44,820 bases of DNA from Sedimenticola sp. (lineage in GTDB: Bacteria > Pseudomonadota > Gammaproteobacteria > Chromatiales > Chromatiaceae). Made by a program: the position numbers and the translations under genes. The stretch lies in the NCBI GenBank assembly GCA_026196795.1, contig JAPHUE010000105.1, positions 1 to 44,820 of the forward strand. Reading direction: 5' to 3'. Below the pieces are notes generated by a model. That model did not search any database. It was not told the DNA's origin and worked only from the letters and a program-made list of their open reading frames with translations. Each line of letters opens with the position of its first letter. Within the stretch, counting starts at the first letter, position 1. This document shows, one piece after another, positions 28,098 through 39,069 of this stretch.

Positions 28098-29642
28098 TCA
28101 GCCAAAAGTGATCCCTTGTGCCAAAGGGATATCATTGCCGAAGTTAATGGTATTTGTTGTTCTGCGCATATAGTTTTTCCAGGCATCACTACCTGATTCA
28201 CGTCCACCACCGGTCTCCTTTTCACCTCCAAATGCGCCGCCTATTTCAGCGCCTGAGGTGCCAATATTGACATTCGCCAGCCCACAATCAGACCCAGTCA
28301 CAGAAAGGAATAGCTCTGCCTCTCTCAAATCAGTGGTAAAGATAGCCGACGAGAGGCCTTGTGGCACAGCATTATGAATTGCAATTGCATCACTGAATAC
28401 ATGATAACGGATGAGATAGAGGATTGGTGCAAAAGTTTCTTGCTTTGCTACATCAGCCAAGCTGTCGATCTCGATTATGGCAGGTCTGACATAAAACCCA
28501 TTCTCTTTATCCGCAAAGATCACACGCTCACCACCACAGATTAATCTACCACCTGCCTGCTTGGCCTCAGTAATGGCACTCTGCATCAAATTAAAGGCTT
28601 GTCTATCAATCAAGGGACCAACGAGTGTGGCCGGGTTGTTCGGATCACCAATAGGAAGCCCCTCATAAGTCACCTTTAGACGAGCAGCAAGATCATCTGC
28701 AATGCGTTCATGCACAATCAGGCGCCTAAGCGTGGTGCAGCGCTGACCGCATGTCCCTACGGCGGAAAATACAATCGCTCTAAGGGCTAGCTCTATTTCG
28801 GCTGAAGCAGATACGATCATGGCATTATTTCCACCCAACTCCAGCAACGACCGCCCCAGTCGCGCTGATACCGCCTTTGCCACTTTTATACCCATGGGCA
28901 CAGACCCCGTTGCGGACACCAATGGAATACGAGAATCTCTTGATAACTGTTCACCAACCGAATAATCGCCGACTACAACCTGTGAAAGCGCGCACGGGAA
29001 CTCAGGAAAATGGTTAAGGGACTCATCAATCAGCCGCTGACAAGCCAAGGCACAGAGCGGTGTCTTTTCAGATGGCTTCCATATCACGGTATCACCACAG
29101 ACAATAGCCAACATTGTATTCCAGGCCCAGACAGCCATGGGAAAATTGAATGCACTAATCACGACCACTGGCCCTAATGGGTGCCACTGCTCCATCATTC
29201 TATGATTAGGGCGCTCACTGACAATGGTTAAGCCGTGTAATTGCCTGGAGAGGCCGACGGCGAAATCACATATATCAATTACCTCCTGAACCTCACCCAA
29301 TGACTCCTGAAGTATTTTTCCACACTCAAGTGTAATCAGCTCCGCCAGCTGCAGTTTTCGTTCCCGAAATAGATTTCCCAACACACGGACAAAATCACCT
29401 CGCTTGGGTGCCGGTATTGTACGAATCTTTATGAAAGCCTCAGAAGCCCGTTGAATAGCTTGATCAACTTGAGCTTTTGAGGCCATATTAATAGTGGCCA
29501 CAGGAGAGCCGTCAATGGGACTGTACACCTGAAGCTTTTCACCTTCACCCTTGAGACGAGTGTTGCCTCCCATTACAGCGGCAATTTCACTCTGATTGGC
29601 GTGGGTGTAGATATCCAGTTGGTTTAATAACTGATTAATCAT
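28098..29642 (-). CDS. Aldehyde dehydrogenase, ALDH7-like (possible alpha-aminoadipate semialdehyde dehydrogenase)
   Basis: FNFPMAVWAWN, WKPSEKTPL, ELGGNNAMIV, FSAVGTCGQRCTTLRRL, EIGGAFGGEKETGGGRESGSDAWKNYMRR. Confidence 0.88.
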   Translation of the reverse strand: MINQLLNQLDIYTHANQSEIAAVMGGNTRLKGEGEKLQVYSPIDGSPVATINMASKAQVDQAIQRASEAFIKIRTIPAPKRGDFVRVLGNLFRERKLQLAELITLECGKILQESLGEVQEVIDICDFAVGLSRQLHGLTIVSERPNHRMMEQWHPLGPVVVISAFNFPMAVWAWNTMLAIVCGDTVIWKPSEKTPLCALACQRLIDESLNHFPEFPCALSQVVVGDYSVGEQLSRDSRIPLVSATGSVPMGIKVAKAVSARLGRSLLELGGNNAMIVSASAEIELALRAIVFSAVGTCGQRCTTLRRLIVHERIADDLAARLKVTYEGLPIGDPNNPATLVGPLIDRQAFNLMQSAITEAKQAGGRLICGGERVIFADKENGFYVRPAIIEIDSLADVAKQETFAPILYLIRYHVFSDAIAIHNAVPQGLSSAIFTTDLREAELFLSVTGSDCGLANVNIGTSGAEIGGAFGGEKETGGGRESGSDAWKNYMRRTTNTINFGNDIPLAQGITFG

Positions 29643-29669
29643 CGTATCTATTCCAATAGTAAGTCAGGA

Positions 29670-30761
29670 TTACTTTGTGCTTTGGTGAAAACAGGCTGCA
29701 AATCGATTGTTTATAAAATCGTCAAAACAGACTTGTTCTTGTTTTACATAGCCGTGATCCGGCAATTTTTTTTCAAAATATAGATCAAGCAGCGTACAAA
29801 GCCCGGAAGCAGTCGTGATCTGAATTGCTCCCCAATGTTCATCATTTATATCAGAATGATAGATTTTTCTGCTATCTGTGATCTGCATGAATTTTCCATC
29901 AATAATACCCGTTGCAGTAACCAGAATAAGTACAACATCCTGTCGTGTCACTGCCAGAGCTTTTTCGAATATCTGTTTAAGGAGTTCCCGCTGTTCACCT
30001 AGTTTCAGGTCATTAATAAGGAAATTCATCAAGTACTGATGTCCATTATACCGTATCGTCTTATAGGTAAGGTCAGATACCTTTCCCTGTAGTGTCTCAC
30101 ACAGCGTACCCAGCCCACCCGAGGTGTTGAATGCCTCATAGGAAGTGCCGTCCAGCGAAAAGGTTTCGAGTCCCTCTAACGGTGTAAGTTCAACATACTC
30201 TCCTGCACGAATTGCATGACAGGGATTACAGTATTCGTTTATCAGACCTTGTGTCGACCAGGTCAGGTTATACATCAAATTATTTGTAGGGAATTCAGGA
30301 AGTGCACCCACCCTCAATTTAAGATGATCCAACTGATCAAACTGTTGCGCCATATGAAAACCGATTATTCCGATAAAACCCGGAGCCAACCCGCACTGGG
30401 GAACAAAAACCTGACCGGCTACGGCTTGTTTCGCAATCTGTTTAATAGTATTGGTGGTTTCGATATCCTCTGTTAAATCAAAATAGCCAACCCCCGCCTT
30501 TGCCGCCGCTTCTGCGATAATCGGATTGATATCATATCCACAGGCCGAGACTACTGCCTCACACTCTCCTATATAGGAATCGAGTGCAGCTCCACTCGTT
30601 ATCTCCAGGACTTTTGTAGCTATATTTCTGGGTAGATTAGCCGCTTCGAGTACATGCCGATTCTGATCAGCAATGAGAATTGTGTAGTCACCGCTGTTAT
30701 ATAAGAGTTTGGCAATTGATGAGCCAATTCTACCCGCGCCGATAATAGCGATTTCATGCAT
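29670..30761 (-). CDS. Saccharopine dehydrogenase-like / lysine 6-dehydrogenase-like oxidoreductase
   Basis: Rossmann motif IAIIGAGRIGSSIAKLLY; PQCGLAPGFIGIIG; likely start MHEIAI at 30761; immediately upstream of the ALDH gene. Confidence 0.8.
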   Translation of the reverse strand: MHEIAIIGAGRIGSSIAKLLYNSGDYTILIADQNRHVLEAANLPRNIATKVLEITSGAALDSYIGECEAVVSACGYDINPIIAEAAAKAGVGYFDLTEDIETTNTIKQIAKQAVAGQVFVPQCGLAPGFIGIIGFHMAQQFDQLDHLKLRVGALPEFPTNNLMYNLTWSTQGLINEYCNPCHAIRAGEYVELTPLEGLETFSLDGTSYEAFNTSGGLGTLCETLQGKVSDLTYKTIRYNGHQYLMNFLINDLKLGEQRELLKQIFEKALAVTRQDVVLILVTATGIIDGKFMQITDSRKIYHSDINDEHWGAIQITTASGLCTLLDLYFEKKLPDHGYVKQEQVCFDDFINNRFAACFHQSTK

Positions 30762-30920
30762 CTCACCCTCTCCCGGTTTCAAGATATTTAGAGCAAGCGG
30801 GTTGTGATAGTATTTAGTTACTTAATACGAAGCTTAGCACTCCTTCAGCATTTCGCCGTGCATTATTCACAAGCTATCAACAGACAAACCGAACGCAACC
30901 GTACGATTAAATAACCACCC

Positions 30921-32387
30921 ATGAACAGATCTAAAACCATGATGCTGCAAGGCACTACTTCCGATGCTGGGAAGAGCACTCTTGTAGCTGCACTCTGCCG
31001 TGTCCTGAATAGACAGGGCCTGGCCGTAGCCCCTTTCAAACCACAAAATATGGCGCTCAATAGTGCAGTCACCCCCGAGGGAGGAGAGATTGGTCGCGCC
31101 CAGGCCGTACAAGCCCAGGCCGCCTGCCTGGAGCCGCATACTGACATGAACCCAGTACTACTCAAGCCTAATACAGATACCGGCTGTCAGGTCATCGTTC
31201 AGGGCCTTCCCGCACAGAACAATATGGAAGCCTGGGGCTATCATGAATATAAACCAAGGGTGATGCCGGCAATCCTTGAGTCATATCAACGTCTTTGCGA
31301 TCAGTACGAAGTTATACTCGTGGAAGGCGCCGGTAGTCCCGCCGAAATCAATCTTCGGGATAATGATGTGGCAAATATGGGTTTTGCTGAAACTGTAGAC
31401 TGCCCTGTTATCCTGATTGCTGATATTGATAAAGGCGGCGTCTTTGCCCATCTCGTTGGTACCCTTGCTCTACTCTCATCTACAGAGCAAAACCGCATCA
31501 AGGGTTTCATCATCAACAAGTTTCGGGGAGATTTGAGTATCCTCCAACCAGGGCTGGATTGGCTTGGAGCGTATACAAAAAAACCGGTATTAGGCGTACT
31601 GCCCTATTTGCCCGGTTTGCATCTTGAAGCAGAAGACAGTCTGACCAACTCCGGAATAGAACCCGTAATTGAGAAACCTCTGCGTGTTGTCATACCCTGG
31701 TTACAAAGAACCAGTAACCACACAGACCTCGATCCACTTGCATTACATCCACAGGTAGATGTGACATGGGTCGGGCCTGGAAAACCAATCCCTCCTGCTG
31801 ATTTAATTATCATGCCAGGCTCAAAAAGTGTACGTGCCGATCTTGATTACATTCGACAAAGTAAATGGCAAGAAGCAATCACAAAACACCTGCGTTATGG
31901 GGGGAAAGTGCTAGGCATCTGCGGTGGCTTTCAGATGTTAGGTGAGTTCATACACGATCCACTTGGTATCGAGGGAACCCCTGGTAGTAGTCCTGGGCTT
32001 GGACTTCTGTCGATGGAGACTACGCTTGAAAAAGAGAAACAACTGCGTTTGATAAGCGGCCACTTGTCACTTAATTCAGCCGCCGTTACTGGCTATGAAA
32101 TCCATATGGGGATTAGTCAGGGCGATGCCCTTGAATGTCCGCTGGTACTCACAGACCAGGGGACCGATGGTGCCGTGAGTGTCGATAATCAAATAGCAGG
32201 CACCTACCTGCATGGCCTGTTTGAATCGCAGGAGGCATGTAACGCCATACTCGACTGGTCCGGGCTTGAGGCACCTGACACACCAGATTATGAGGCATTA
32301 CGTGAAGCAGATATTGATAGACTCGCCGATGCCGCTGAGAAGCATCTTGATATTAAGAATATCATGGCACTAATAGATAACAGCTGA
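30921..32387 (+). CDS. cobQ: Cobyric acid synthase
   Basis: [45 protein letters not shown], glutaminase [20 protein letters not shown]. Confidence 0.96.
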   Translation: MNRSKTMMLQGTTSDAGKSTLVAALCRVLNRQGLAVAPFKPQNMALNSAVTPEGGEIGRAQAVQAQAACLEPHTDMNPVLLKPNTDTGCQVIVQGLPAQNNMEAWGYHEYKPRVMPAILESYQRLCDQYEVILVEGAGSPAEINLRDNDVANMGFAETVDCPVILIADIDKGGVFAHLVGTLALLSSTEQNRIKGFIINKFRGDLSILQPGLDWLGAYTKKPVLGVLPYLPGLHLEAEDSLTNSGIEPVIEKPLRVVIPWLQRTSNHTDLDPLALHPQVDVTWVGPGKPIPPADLIIMPGSKSVRADLDYIRQSKWQEAITKHLRYGGKVLGICGGFQMLGEFIHDPLGIEGTPGSSPGLGLLSMETTLEKEKQLRLISGHLSLNSAAVTGYEIHMGISQGDALECPLVLTDQGTDGAVSVDNQIAGTYLHGLFESQEACNAILDWSGLEAPDTPDYEALREADIDRLADAAEKHLDIKNIMALIDNS

Positions 32388-32402
32388 TCAAGCTGATTTT
32401 TT
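32381..32402 (+). terminator. Terminator-like hairpin for cobQ inside the convergent gene end
   Basis: cagct-gatca-agctg stem followed by atttttt; encodes the last residues of the GGDEF-EAL gene on the other strand. Confidence 0.45.
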
Positions 32403-34577
32403 AAGATAGGGATTATGTGCATGAAGGCTATCAAAGCTGCGATGTGCGCCAGCATTAAATAGCACCTGAATATCGGCAGCTGATTGTGGAGGACAGAGGT
32501 AATATCCCTGGGCATAATGACAGCCCAATTTTGATAAGACGTCCAGTTGTTTCTGAGTCTCCACGCCTTCTGCAATAACAGACAGATCGAAGTCTCTTGC
32601 CAATTTAACGAGTGAACTGACCAGACGCTTTCCTTTTCCTTCAGGCTCCATCGAATGAACAAACTCTTTATCAATTTTCATGATATCAAAGCAGTAATTT
32701 TGCAGATATGTTAATGAGCTATAGCCTTTCCCAAAATCATCCGCACTTAAATTTACACCAAGCGCCTTAAGACCAGCCATATTTTTCTGGGTTGTCTCCT
32801 GATCTGTAATAAGAAGTGTCTCTGTGACTTCACAATGCAATTTTTCAGGAGCAAACCCGATGCTTTCAAGAATATCTCGAACGACATGAATGATTTTTGA
32901 GTGACTTACTTGACGCGCAGACAGATTAACTGAAACAAAAAAATCACCCTGAGGATCCAACGAAGAATTCCAACTAGCTACTTGTTTACAAGCAGTCAGT
33001 AAAACCCAGCCTCCAATTTGGTGAATGACGTCTGAACTCTCAGCAATCTGAATGAATTCATCCGGTGGTATGTTACCAAACTCAGGATGATTCCATCGGA
33101 GCAATGCTTCAAAACCTTTGATGGTCATTGATTCGATATCAATAATTGGTTGGTAATGAATTGATAATTCATTACGACTTAATACGGAATGCAAGTCATG
33201 TTCAATGCGAGTAGTTTTTTCTACTTTGGCATGCATTTCAGGTTCAAAAATATCTACACGCCCTTTTCCAAGTGCCTTCGCCCTGTACATTGCAATATCA
33301 GCATCACGTAGAATATCTTCAGATTGCTTATACTTTGAGTGACCAAAACAGATACCAATACTGGCATCAATCTGTATCTGATAACCAGCTAAGACAAAAG
33401 GCTCCTTTACGGAGTCCAATATTCTATTTGTAATCAACAAAACCTCTTCCGGATTAGATACATTATCAATTAGAAAGGTAAATTCATCCCCGCCCATTCT
33501 TGCAACAGTATCTGATGGCCTTAGAATTGCCTTGAACCGTAAGGCCATCTCTTTAAGTAATTGATCACCGATAGAGTGTCCATAGCTGTCATTGAGGTTT
33601 TTAAATCGATCAAGATCGACAAAACAGACAGCATATTGACGTTTCTTATCTCTGCTTTGCTTTGCCATTACAACGCTTAGCCGATCATCAAAAAGAAAGC
33701 GATTGGGCAGTGTTGTTAGCGAATCATAAAGCGCACTATGCTCAAGCTTTTCCAGAAGGCTTACCTGCTCTGTTTGTCTGAGGGAGGCATACACACCAAA
33801 ACCGAATAAACCCAATATGCCAATCACCCACACGGCACTATGGGTAATGACCATTGTATTAATAGTTTCTTTCGCCGCTTCAAGATAGTGTGTCATGGGT
33901 ATCGACACACTCACCCCACCCCTCAAGTCACCCTCTTTAAAACCGAGAAACCCATGACACTTTTCACAGCCTTTGGTCATATACATCGGCTTCATGTAAC
34001 GCATGAAGGGCTGACCATCAATCGTTGCAAGCTCGACTATTTCGGTCAGCATGGAGGACTCAAACTGATCAAGCGCATAATGTTCCCATTCATCGGCTTT
34101 GTTTATGGGATTAAGCGTTATTTTTCCCGTTATTTTGCCCTTAACCCCATAGCTATCCTCAAATTCAGAGGTTATTTGCCGAAGCATATAGGCGGGATTC
34201 ATCAAGGTCAGTTTTTCACCACTACCCGTGATGATATCTCTGTCCTTTAGGTGACTAAGGTAAGGATTTGGGGGGGTTCTTTCATTCGGCTTAACATAAA
34301 CACCACCGTGTTTACTGGCCCAGTGACGAAAGGCTTGATCTTTGTTCCAGTTAGCTCTGGCTTCACTGATGGCTAATTGATTTTTTTCTTTCTGGAGATT
34401 GGTAATATTCCAATCTAACGAATAACCAACCAATGCAGTCCAAAAGAGTAGTCCAAGAAGGAGTAATCGTCCTATGGGCTGTTTTACAAATGATGTTATC
34501 TGTTGATCAAGTGATTTCACTGTAGAATCTGATCTGGAGTTACCAAATGACCAGGAAACTGGGCTTCCTGTATCCAT
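32388..34577 (-). CDS. GGDEF-EAL protein with Tll0287/DUF3365-like heme-motif sensor
   Basis: N-terminal TM, KGCEKCHGFLGFKEGDLRGGVSVSIPM (CxxCH), second TM, RMGGDEFTFL, FEALLRWNHPE, DDFGKGYSSLTYLQ. Confidence 0.93.
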   Translation of the reverse strand: MDTGSPVSWSFGNSRSDSTVKSLDQQITSFVKQPIGRLLLLGLLFWTALVGYSLDWNITNLQKEKNQLAISEARANWNKDQAFRHWASKHGGVYVKPNERTPPNPYLSHLKDRDIITGSGEKLTLMNPAYMLRQITSEFEDSYGVKGKITGKITLNPINKADEWEHYALDQFESSMLTEIVELATIDGQPFMRYMKPMYMTKGCEKCHGFLGFKEGDLRGGVSVSIPMTHYLEAAKETINTMVITHSAVWVIGILGLFGFGVYASLRQTEQVSLLEKLEHSALYDSLTTLPNRFLFDDRLSVVMAKQSRDKKRQYAVCFVDLDRFKNLNDSYGHSIGDQLLKEMALRFKAILRPSDTVARMGGDEFTFLIDNVSNPEEVLLITNRILDSVKEPFVLAGYQIQIDASIGICFGHSKYKQSEDILRDADIAMYRAKALGKGRVDIFEPEMHAKVEKTTRIEHDLHSVLSRNELSIHYQPIIDIESMTIKGFEALLRWNHPEFGNIPPDEFIQIAESSDVIHQIGGWVLLTACKQVASWNSSLDPQGDFFVSVNLSARQVSHSKIIHVVRDILESIGFAPEKLHCEVTETLLITDQETTQKNMAGLKALGVNLSADDFGKGYSSLTYLQNYCFDIMKIDKEFVHSMEPEGKGKRLVSSLVKLARDFDLSVIAEGVETQKQLDVLSKLGCHYAQGYYLCPPQSAADIQVLFNAGAHRSFDSLHAHNPYLKKSA

Positions 34578-34721
34578 GTACTATTTATCAGCATCGATTC
34601 TCATTCTAGAGTCCGATGGGTTAAATGTTATATCGACCAGATTCTCTTTAGCTTAAACTGTTATCGTGATTAGTTGTCCTACTAATTTACAAACTCTATA
34701 TAATTGCGCTTACTTATTGTT

Positions 34722-35459
34722 TTATATAGCCATTTCTATTAGTCGCTTCATCTCTCTAACTGCGGAATCAAGCCCTGTAATAACCGCTCTAGAAATAATA
34801 GAATGCCCAATGTTAAGTTCTTGAATCATTGGGATTGCTGCAATGGGTAGGACATTGTGATAATCGAGACCATGACCTGCATTCATTTGCAGACCAAGAT
34901 TAGCCCCAAATTCAACCGCATTTTGTATCTGATGTAAGGCTTTATCACGTGCCAGACTGTTCGCCGAATCAGCATAATGGCCAGTATGAATCTCAACCGA
35001 GGGGACACCAATAGCTTTACTGGCCTCCAACTGTTTCTCATCGGCATCAATAAAAAGAGAGACCTTAATACCAGCCTCATTCAGCTCTAAACAATAATCC
35101 CGCAAATAATCTTTATTTCCGGCCACATCGAGCCCACCTTCAGTGGTCAGCTCTTCACGACGCTCTGGGACTATGCAGCAATCTGTCGGGCCAATTCTTT
35201 TTGCAATGGCTAGCATCTCCTGAGTTGCGGCCATTTCCAGATTCATCCGGGTCTGAAGTGTATCGATCAAGAGATTGACATCCCGGTCTTGTATGTGTCG
35301 GCGATCTTCGCGTAAATGGACTGTGATCAGATCAGCTCCAGCTTGTTCTGCAATTAAGGCCGCTTGAAGTGGCTCTGGATAGCGCGTTCCTCTTTGCTGC
35401 CGCAAAGTAGCGATATGATCAATATTTACACCCAGTAATTTTTTCATGTTCGTCTTCAT
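34722..35459 (-). CDS. pdxJ: Pyridoxine 5'-phosphate synthase
   Basis: [57 protein letters not shown]. Confidence 0.96.
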   Translation of the reverse strand: MKTNMKKLLGVNIDHIATLRQQRGTRYPEPLQAALIAEQAGADLITVHLREDRRHIQDRDVNLLIDTLQTRMNLEMAATQEMLAIAKRIGPTDCCIVPERREELTTEGGLDVAGNKDYLRDYCLELNEAGIKVSLFIDADEKQLEASKAIGVPSVEIHTGHYADSANSLARDKALHQIQNAVEFGANLGLQMNAGHGLDYHNVLPIAAIPMIQELNIGHSIISRAVITGLDSAVREMKRLIEMAI

Positions 35460-35490
35460 GCTATTAATATTCTAATATTTTCGCAGCGTT

Positions 35491-36210
35491 TCACTGCTTC
35501 TGATAGGCATAACGGAAAAGCTCTCGGCTTTTCAATGGCTTCTCCCCTAGGTAGAAGCCAAGAATGGTTCTGAGCAGTAGACGTGCTTCCCGCAACTGCA
35601 CAGGTAGGGATAAATTGCGTTCGCTCAATGATAGCAGTGTCTTGCCACTGATGGCATATTCATTATCGGCAGTAGTCGGGAGCAGTCCCCGCTCAGGTAT
35701 AAACTGATAGCAACGCTGATCATCAATTGGGTATTGGTCGTCAGCATCCATATTGAGATCAATGCCGTAGCCTAGCTCATCTAATAAATCCAGTTCAAAA
35801 TACCGTAACGCGGCTTCATCTATACCCTGTTCGGATAAGAGTCTAAGTTGGCTGGCATAAAGATGGAAAAGTTGTTCGTGCGGATCATTACGCTGGAGAA
35901 GTCGCATCAGTAGCTCATTTAAATAGAAGCCACAATAAAGCGATTTCCCAGTAAGTAGCTTGTTATGTCCGGCCTGTTCAAACAAAACCAGGTTTTTTAC
36001 CTCGCCCCTGCCACTCCAGCTAATCTGCAACGGCACAAAGGGTTGCAGTAGTGATGATGCAGTCTTACCCCTTCCTTTTACACCTTTTACAATGGCAGGA
36101 AACCGTCCCTGTGATTCAGTTAGGCATTCAACCAGCAGGCTACTGTTGGAATAGTCCCTGCGATGTAGCAGGTAAGCCAGTGATAGGTGATTTGATCCCG
36201 TCTTGTTCAA
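35491..36210 (-). CDS. recO: DNA repair protein RecO
   Basis: AYLLHRRDYSNSSLLVECLTESQGR, GFYLNELLMRLL; follows era and precedes pdxJ. Confidence 0.93.
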   Translation of the reverse strand: MNKTGSNHLSLAYLLHRRDYSNSSLLVECLTESQGRFPAIVKGVKGRGKTASSLLQPFVPLQISWSGRGEVKNLVLFEQAGHNKLLTGKSLYCGFYLNELLMRLLQRNDPHEQLFHLYASQLRLLSEQGIDEAALRYFELDLLDELGYGIDLNMDADDQYPIDDQRCYQFIPERGLLPTTADNEYAISGKTLLSLSERNLSLPVQLREARLLLRTILGFYLGEKPLKSRELFRYAYQKQ

Positions 36211-37106
36211 TCACTATAACCCAACCGTGACAGTGCACTTTCATCACTCGACCAGCTTTTTTTAACCTTCACCCATAACTGTAAGAATACCTTTTTATCG
36301 AAGAACTTTTCCATTTCGATTCTTGCCTGGGTCCCAACGGCTTTCAAAGCTTCGCCTTTTGAGCCAATAATAATATTCTTCTGCCCTTCACGCTCAACCC
36401 AGATCAGGGCATGAATCCGATAGAGATTACCCTCTTGTTCAAACTTCTCTATTTCAACAGTTAATGCGTAAGGTATCTCTTTTGCGTACCGCTGCGTCAG
36501 TTGTTCCCGAACCAATTCAGCTGCAAAAAAACGCTCAGATCGATCCGTAAGCTGATCTTCCGGAAAGTAAGCCGTACCCTCAGGCATGGCCGTTATGACC
36601 TGCTTCTCCAAAGATAAAATATTGTCACCTTTTCTGGCAGAGAGCGGAATCACAGACTGGAAATTAAAGCGATTTGCGGTGACTTCAAGAAATGGGAGGA
36701 GTTCTTCTTTATTTTTGACGGTGTCAACTTTATTGACCAGTAACAATACAGGAATATCAAGACGAGAAATCGTATTCAGGACAGCTTGGTCTTCATCTGT
36801 CCAGCGCAGCGCCTCCACAACAAACAGAATCATATCAACATCAGCAAGTGCTGAACGTGCCGTCCGATTCAGATAGCGATTCATGGCATGGTCGCCCCGT
36901 TTATGCAGGCCCGGCGTGTCTACATAAATGATTTGCCCCTCATCTGTGGTTTTTACACCGAGAATGCTATGTCGAGTTGTTTGTGGCTTGTGTGAGGTAA
37001 TGGCCAGTTTCTGTCCAATCAAACGATTGAGCAAGGTGGATTTCCCTACATTAGGCCGCCCAACAATGGCGCAATAGCCACAGTGGCTGGTTTGTACATC
37101 AGACAT
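36207..37106 (-). CDS. era: GTPase Era
   Basis: IVGRPNVGKSTLLNRLIG, DTPGLH, NKVD; C-terminal KH domain IIIGSKGEALKAVGTQARIEMEKFF. Confidence 0.97.
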   Translation of the reverse strand: MSDVQTSHCGYCAIVGRPNVGKSTLLNRLIGQKLAITSHKPQTTRHSILGVKTTDEGQIIYVDTPGLHKRGDHAMNRYLNRTARSALADVDMILFVVEALRWTDEDQAVLNTISRLDIPVLLLVNKVDTVKNKEELLPFLEVTANRFNFQSVIPLSARKGDNILSLEKQVITAMPEGTAYFPEDQLTDRSERFFAAELVREQLTQRYAKEIPYALTVEIEKFEQEGNLYRIHALIWVEREGQKNIIIGSKGEALKAVGTQARIEMEKFFDKKVFLQLWVKVKKSWSSDESALSRLGYSD

Positions 37107-37776
37107 TTTCGAGTAGCCTCAGAAATTGATTAGCCGCATCTTGCTCAGCTTTACGCCTACTGGTTCCGTGTCCTTCACTCGTTAAATCAAGTGCCTCTAC
37201 CTGACAGCTCACCGTAAAGCATTGGTCATGCTGCTCACCGGTAATACTGTCTATAGTATAGACAGGAAGCGGAAGTTTCTTTGACTGCAGCGTTTCCTGA
37301 AGTCGTGTTTTAGGGTCTTTCTGTTGTGATTTTTTTGAGAGCCCTGAAAGTTTTTTATCAAACAGGTTGAGTATGATCTGACGGGCACTTTCATATCCCC
37401 CGTCAAGATAGATTGCAGCAAACAGTGCCTCGACCGCATCAGCCAATATTGAACTTCGTGAATGACCACCACTCCTGAGTTCACCCGGTCCCAGGTTGAG
37501 GTACTGACCCAACTCCAATTCTCTGGCGATTTGTGCTAACGAGTCACCTTTAACAAGTCCCGCCCTGAGCCGACTCAATTCACCTTCTGCCGCATCAGGA
37601 AAGTGTGCAAAGAGGTAATCTGCAATAACAAACCCAAGAATGGCATCTCCCAAAAATTCGAGACGCTCATTATTAATACTACCAGCACTACGGTGAGTCA
37701 GTGCCGTATCGGCCAATCCCTGATTATTAAATTCATAGCCGATAGAACGGCACAAACGTTCTAGCGGTTCTCTCAA
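37099..37776 (-). CDS. rnc: Ribonuclease III
   Basis: ERLEFLGDAILGFVIADYLF, ILADAVEALFAAIYLDGG, dsRBD GTSRRKAEQDAANQFL. Confidence 0.97.
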   Translation of the reverse strand: MREPLERLCRSIGYEFNNQGLADTALTHRSAGSINNERLEFLGDAILGFVIADYLFAHFPDAAEGELSRLRAGLVKGDSLAQIARELELGQYLNLGPGELRSGGHSRSSILADAVEALFAAIYLDGGYESARQIILNLFDKKLSGLSKKSQQKDPKTRLQETLQSKKLPLPVYTIDSITGEQHDQCFTVSCQVEALDLTSEGHGTSRRKAEQDAANQFLRLLENV

Positions 37777-38150
37777 TTTGAAACCAGCTCCTTATGTTCG
37801 GCAAAAGTAATTAGTAGCTCCATGTTTCCAACCAGCTTTTTCTGTACCGTATAGTTGATGTCGACGGTCATTACACCCGGACTCTTCTTTACCGTAACAT
37901 GTTCACTTTGAAGATCATAAACGCCATTGATATCCAATCTTTTCATAATCATCTTTTTAACATCACGCGTTGAGCGCTTGGTAATCAAAGGTTCCTCTTC
38001 CAATGCCTCTACAACATCCTTAACAGTGAGATTTTCCAGATAGATCGGAATAATACGCAGGCCCAGCAACGCAAAAAAGATCACCAGAGCAATCACTGTC
38101 ATCCAACCGGTGAGTGTCATACCTTTTTGTTTTGAATGTAATCCGTACAT
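37773..38150 (-). CDS. DUF4845 family membrane protein
   Basis: QKGMTLTGWMTVIALVIFFALLGLRIIPIYLE; conserved position between lepB and rnc. Confidence 0.88.
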   Translation of the reverse strand: MYGLHSKQKGMTLTGWMTVIALVIFFALLGLRIIPIYLENLTVKDVVEALEEEPLITKRSTRDVKKMIMKRLDINGVYDLQSEHVTVKKSPGVMTVDINYTVQKKLVGNMELLITFAEHKELVSN

Positions 38151-38188
38151 CTCTCCCCCTGTTTATTATTTCGGTTCGTAACTATTGA

Positions 38189-39007
38189 TCAATCAATCCC
38201 ATTACCCAGACGATCCCAGGTAATTGGGAAATCCGGGCGATTAGAGTCCCAGCTCATCCAGATGGCAAACGCCTTGCCTACCAGCAGGTTTTCAGGCACC
38301 AAACCCCAGCAACGACTGTCATTACTGTTATCTCGATTATCACCCATGGCGAAATAGTGTCCTTCAGGCACGGTGAGCGGCCCTCGCATCAAGACCTGAC
38401 AACCATAACCAAAATCGGGGGCCATGGGGTTGATCAGGATCTCATGTTCTACATCGCCAAGTTGTTCCAGGTTGTTCAGTGCGCCAGTCTCTCTGACGCC
38501 ACTGCCTATCCCCGTATAGACACTGATATGTTGCTGAGACTGTGCCTCGCCATTCACATAAAGCGTCTTGTTACCATAACTGATGACATCACCGGGTATA
38601 CCTACCACTCTTTTAATATAGTCCACCCGGGGGTTTTGAGGATATTTGAATACAAAAACATCGCCTCGTTCAGGCAGATCAATTTCGATCACCTTTTTAT
38701 TCAGTACGGGAAGTCTTATACCGTATGAAAACTTATTCACCAGAATAAAATCACCGACCAGCAGAGTTGGCATCATTGAGCCGGATGGAATTCGAAAGGG
38801 CTCGACAACAAAAGAACGAAGCACCAAAACCGCCAGAATTACGGGAAAAAAAGAACGCGAGTACTCTACTAATAACGGTTCTTTGGCTTTTTCACCATCT
38901 ATTTTTTTGTGCTGCCGCTTGGGAGCAAAAAAAAGTGCATCTATTAGCCACACAAACCCGGTAATAAAGGTAGCGATGACAAGAAAAAGTGGGAAATCAA
39001 AATTCAT
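38189..39007 (-). CDS. lepB: Signal peptidase I
   Basis: FRIPSGSMMPTLLVGDFILVNKFSYGIRLP, RGDVFVFKYP, YIKRVVGIPGD, AMGDNRDNSNDSRCWGLVP. Confidence 0.97.
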   Translation of the reverse strand: MNFDFPLFLVIATFITGFVWLIDALFFAPKRQHKKIDGEKAKEPLLVEYSRSFFPVILAVLVLRSFVVEPFRIPSGSMMPTLLVGDFILVNKFSYGIRLPVLNKKVIEIDLPERGDVFVFKYPQNPRVDYIKRVVGIPGDVISYGNKTLYVNGEAQSQQHISVYTGIGSGVRETGALNNLEQLGDVEHEILINPMAPDFGYGCQVLMRGPLTVPEGHYFAMGDNRDNSNDSRCWGLVPENLLVGKAFAIWMSWDSNRPDFPITWDRLGNGID

Positions 39008-39069
39008 AGGCTATTCCGACCAAATGCAGAGCTACTTTCGGGCAAGCCGTAAGCATTCTTCGCATATTA

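Noticed and set aside
30783-30920. Possible cobalamin riboswitch upstream of cobQ
   Set aside because: The gap is only about 140 nt and no B12-box-like motif (GCCACTG) was seen.
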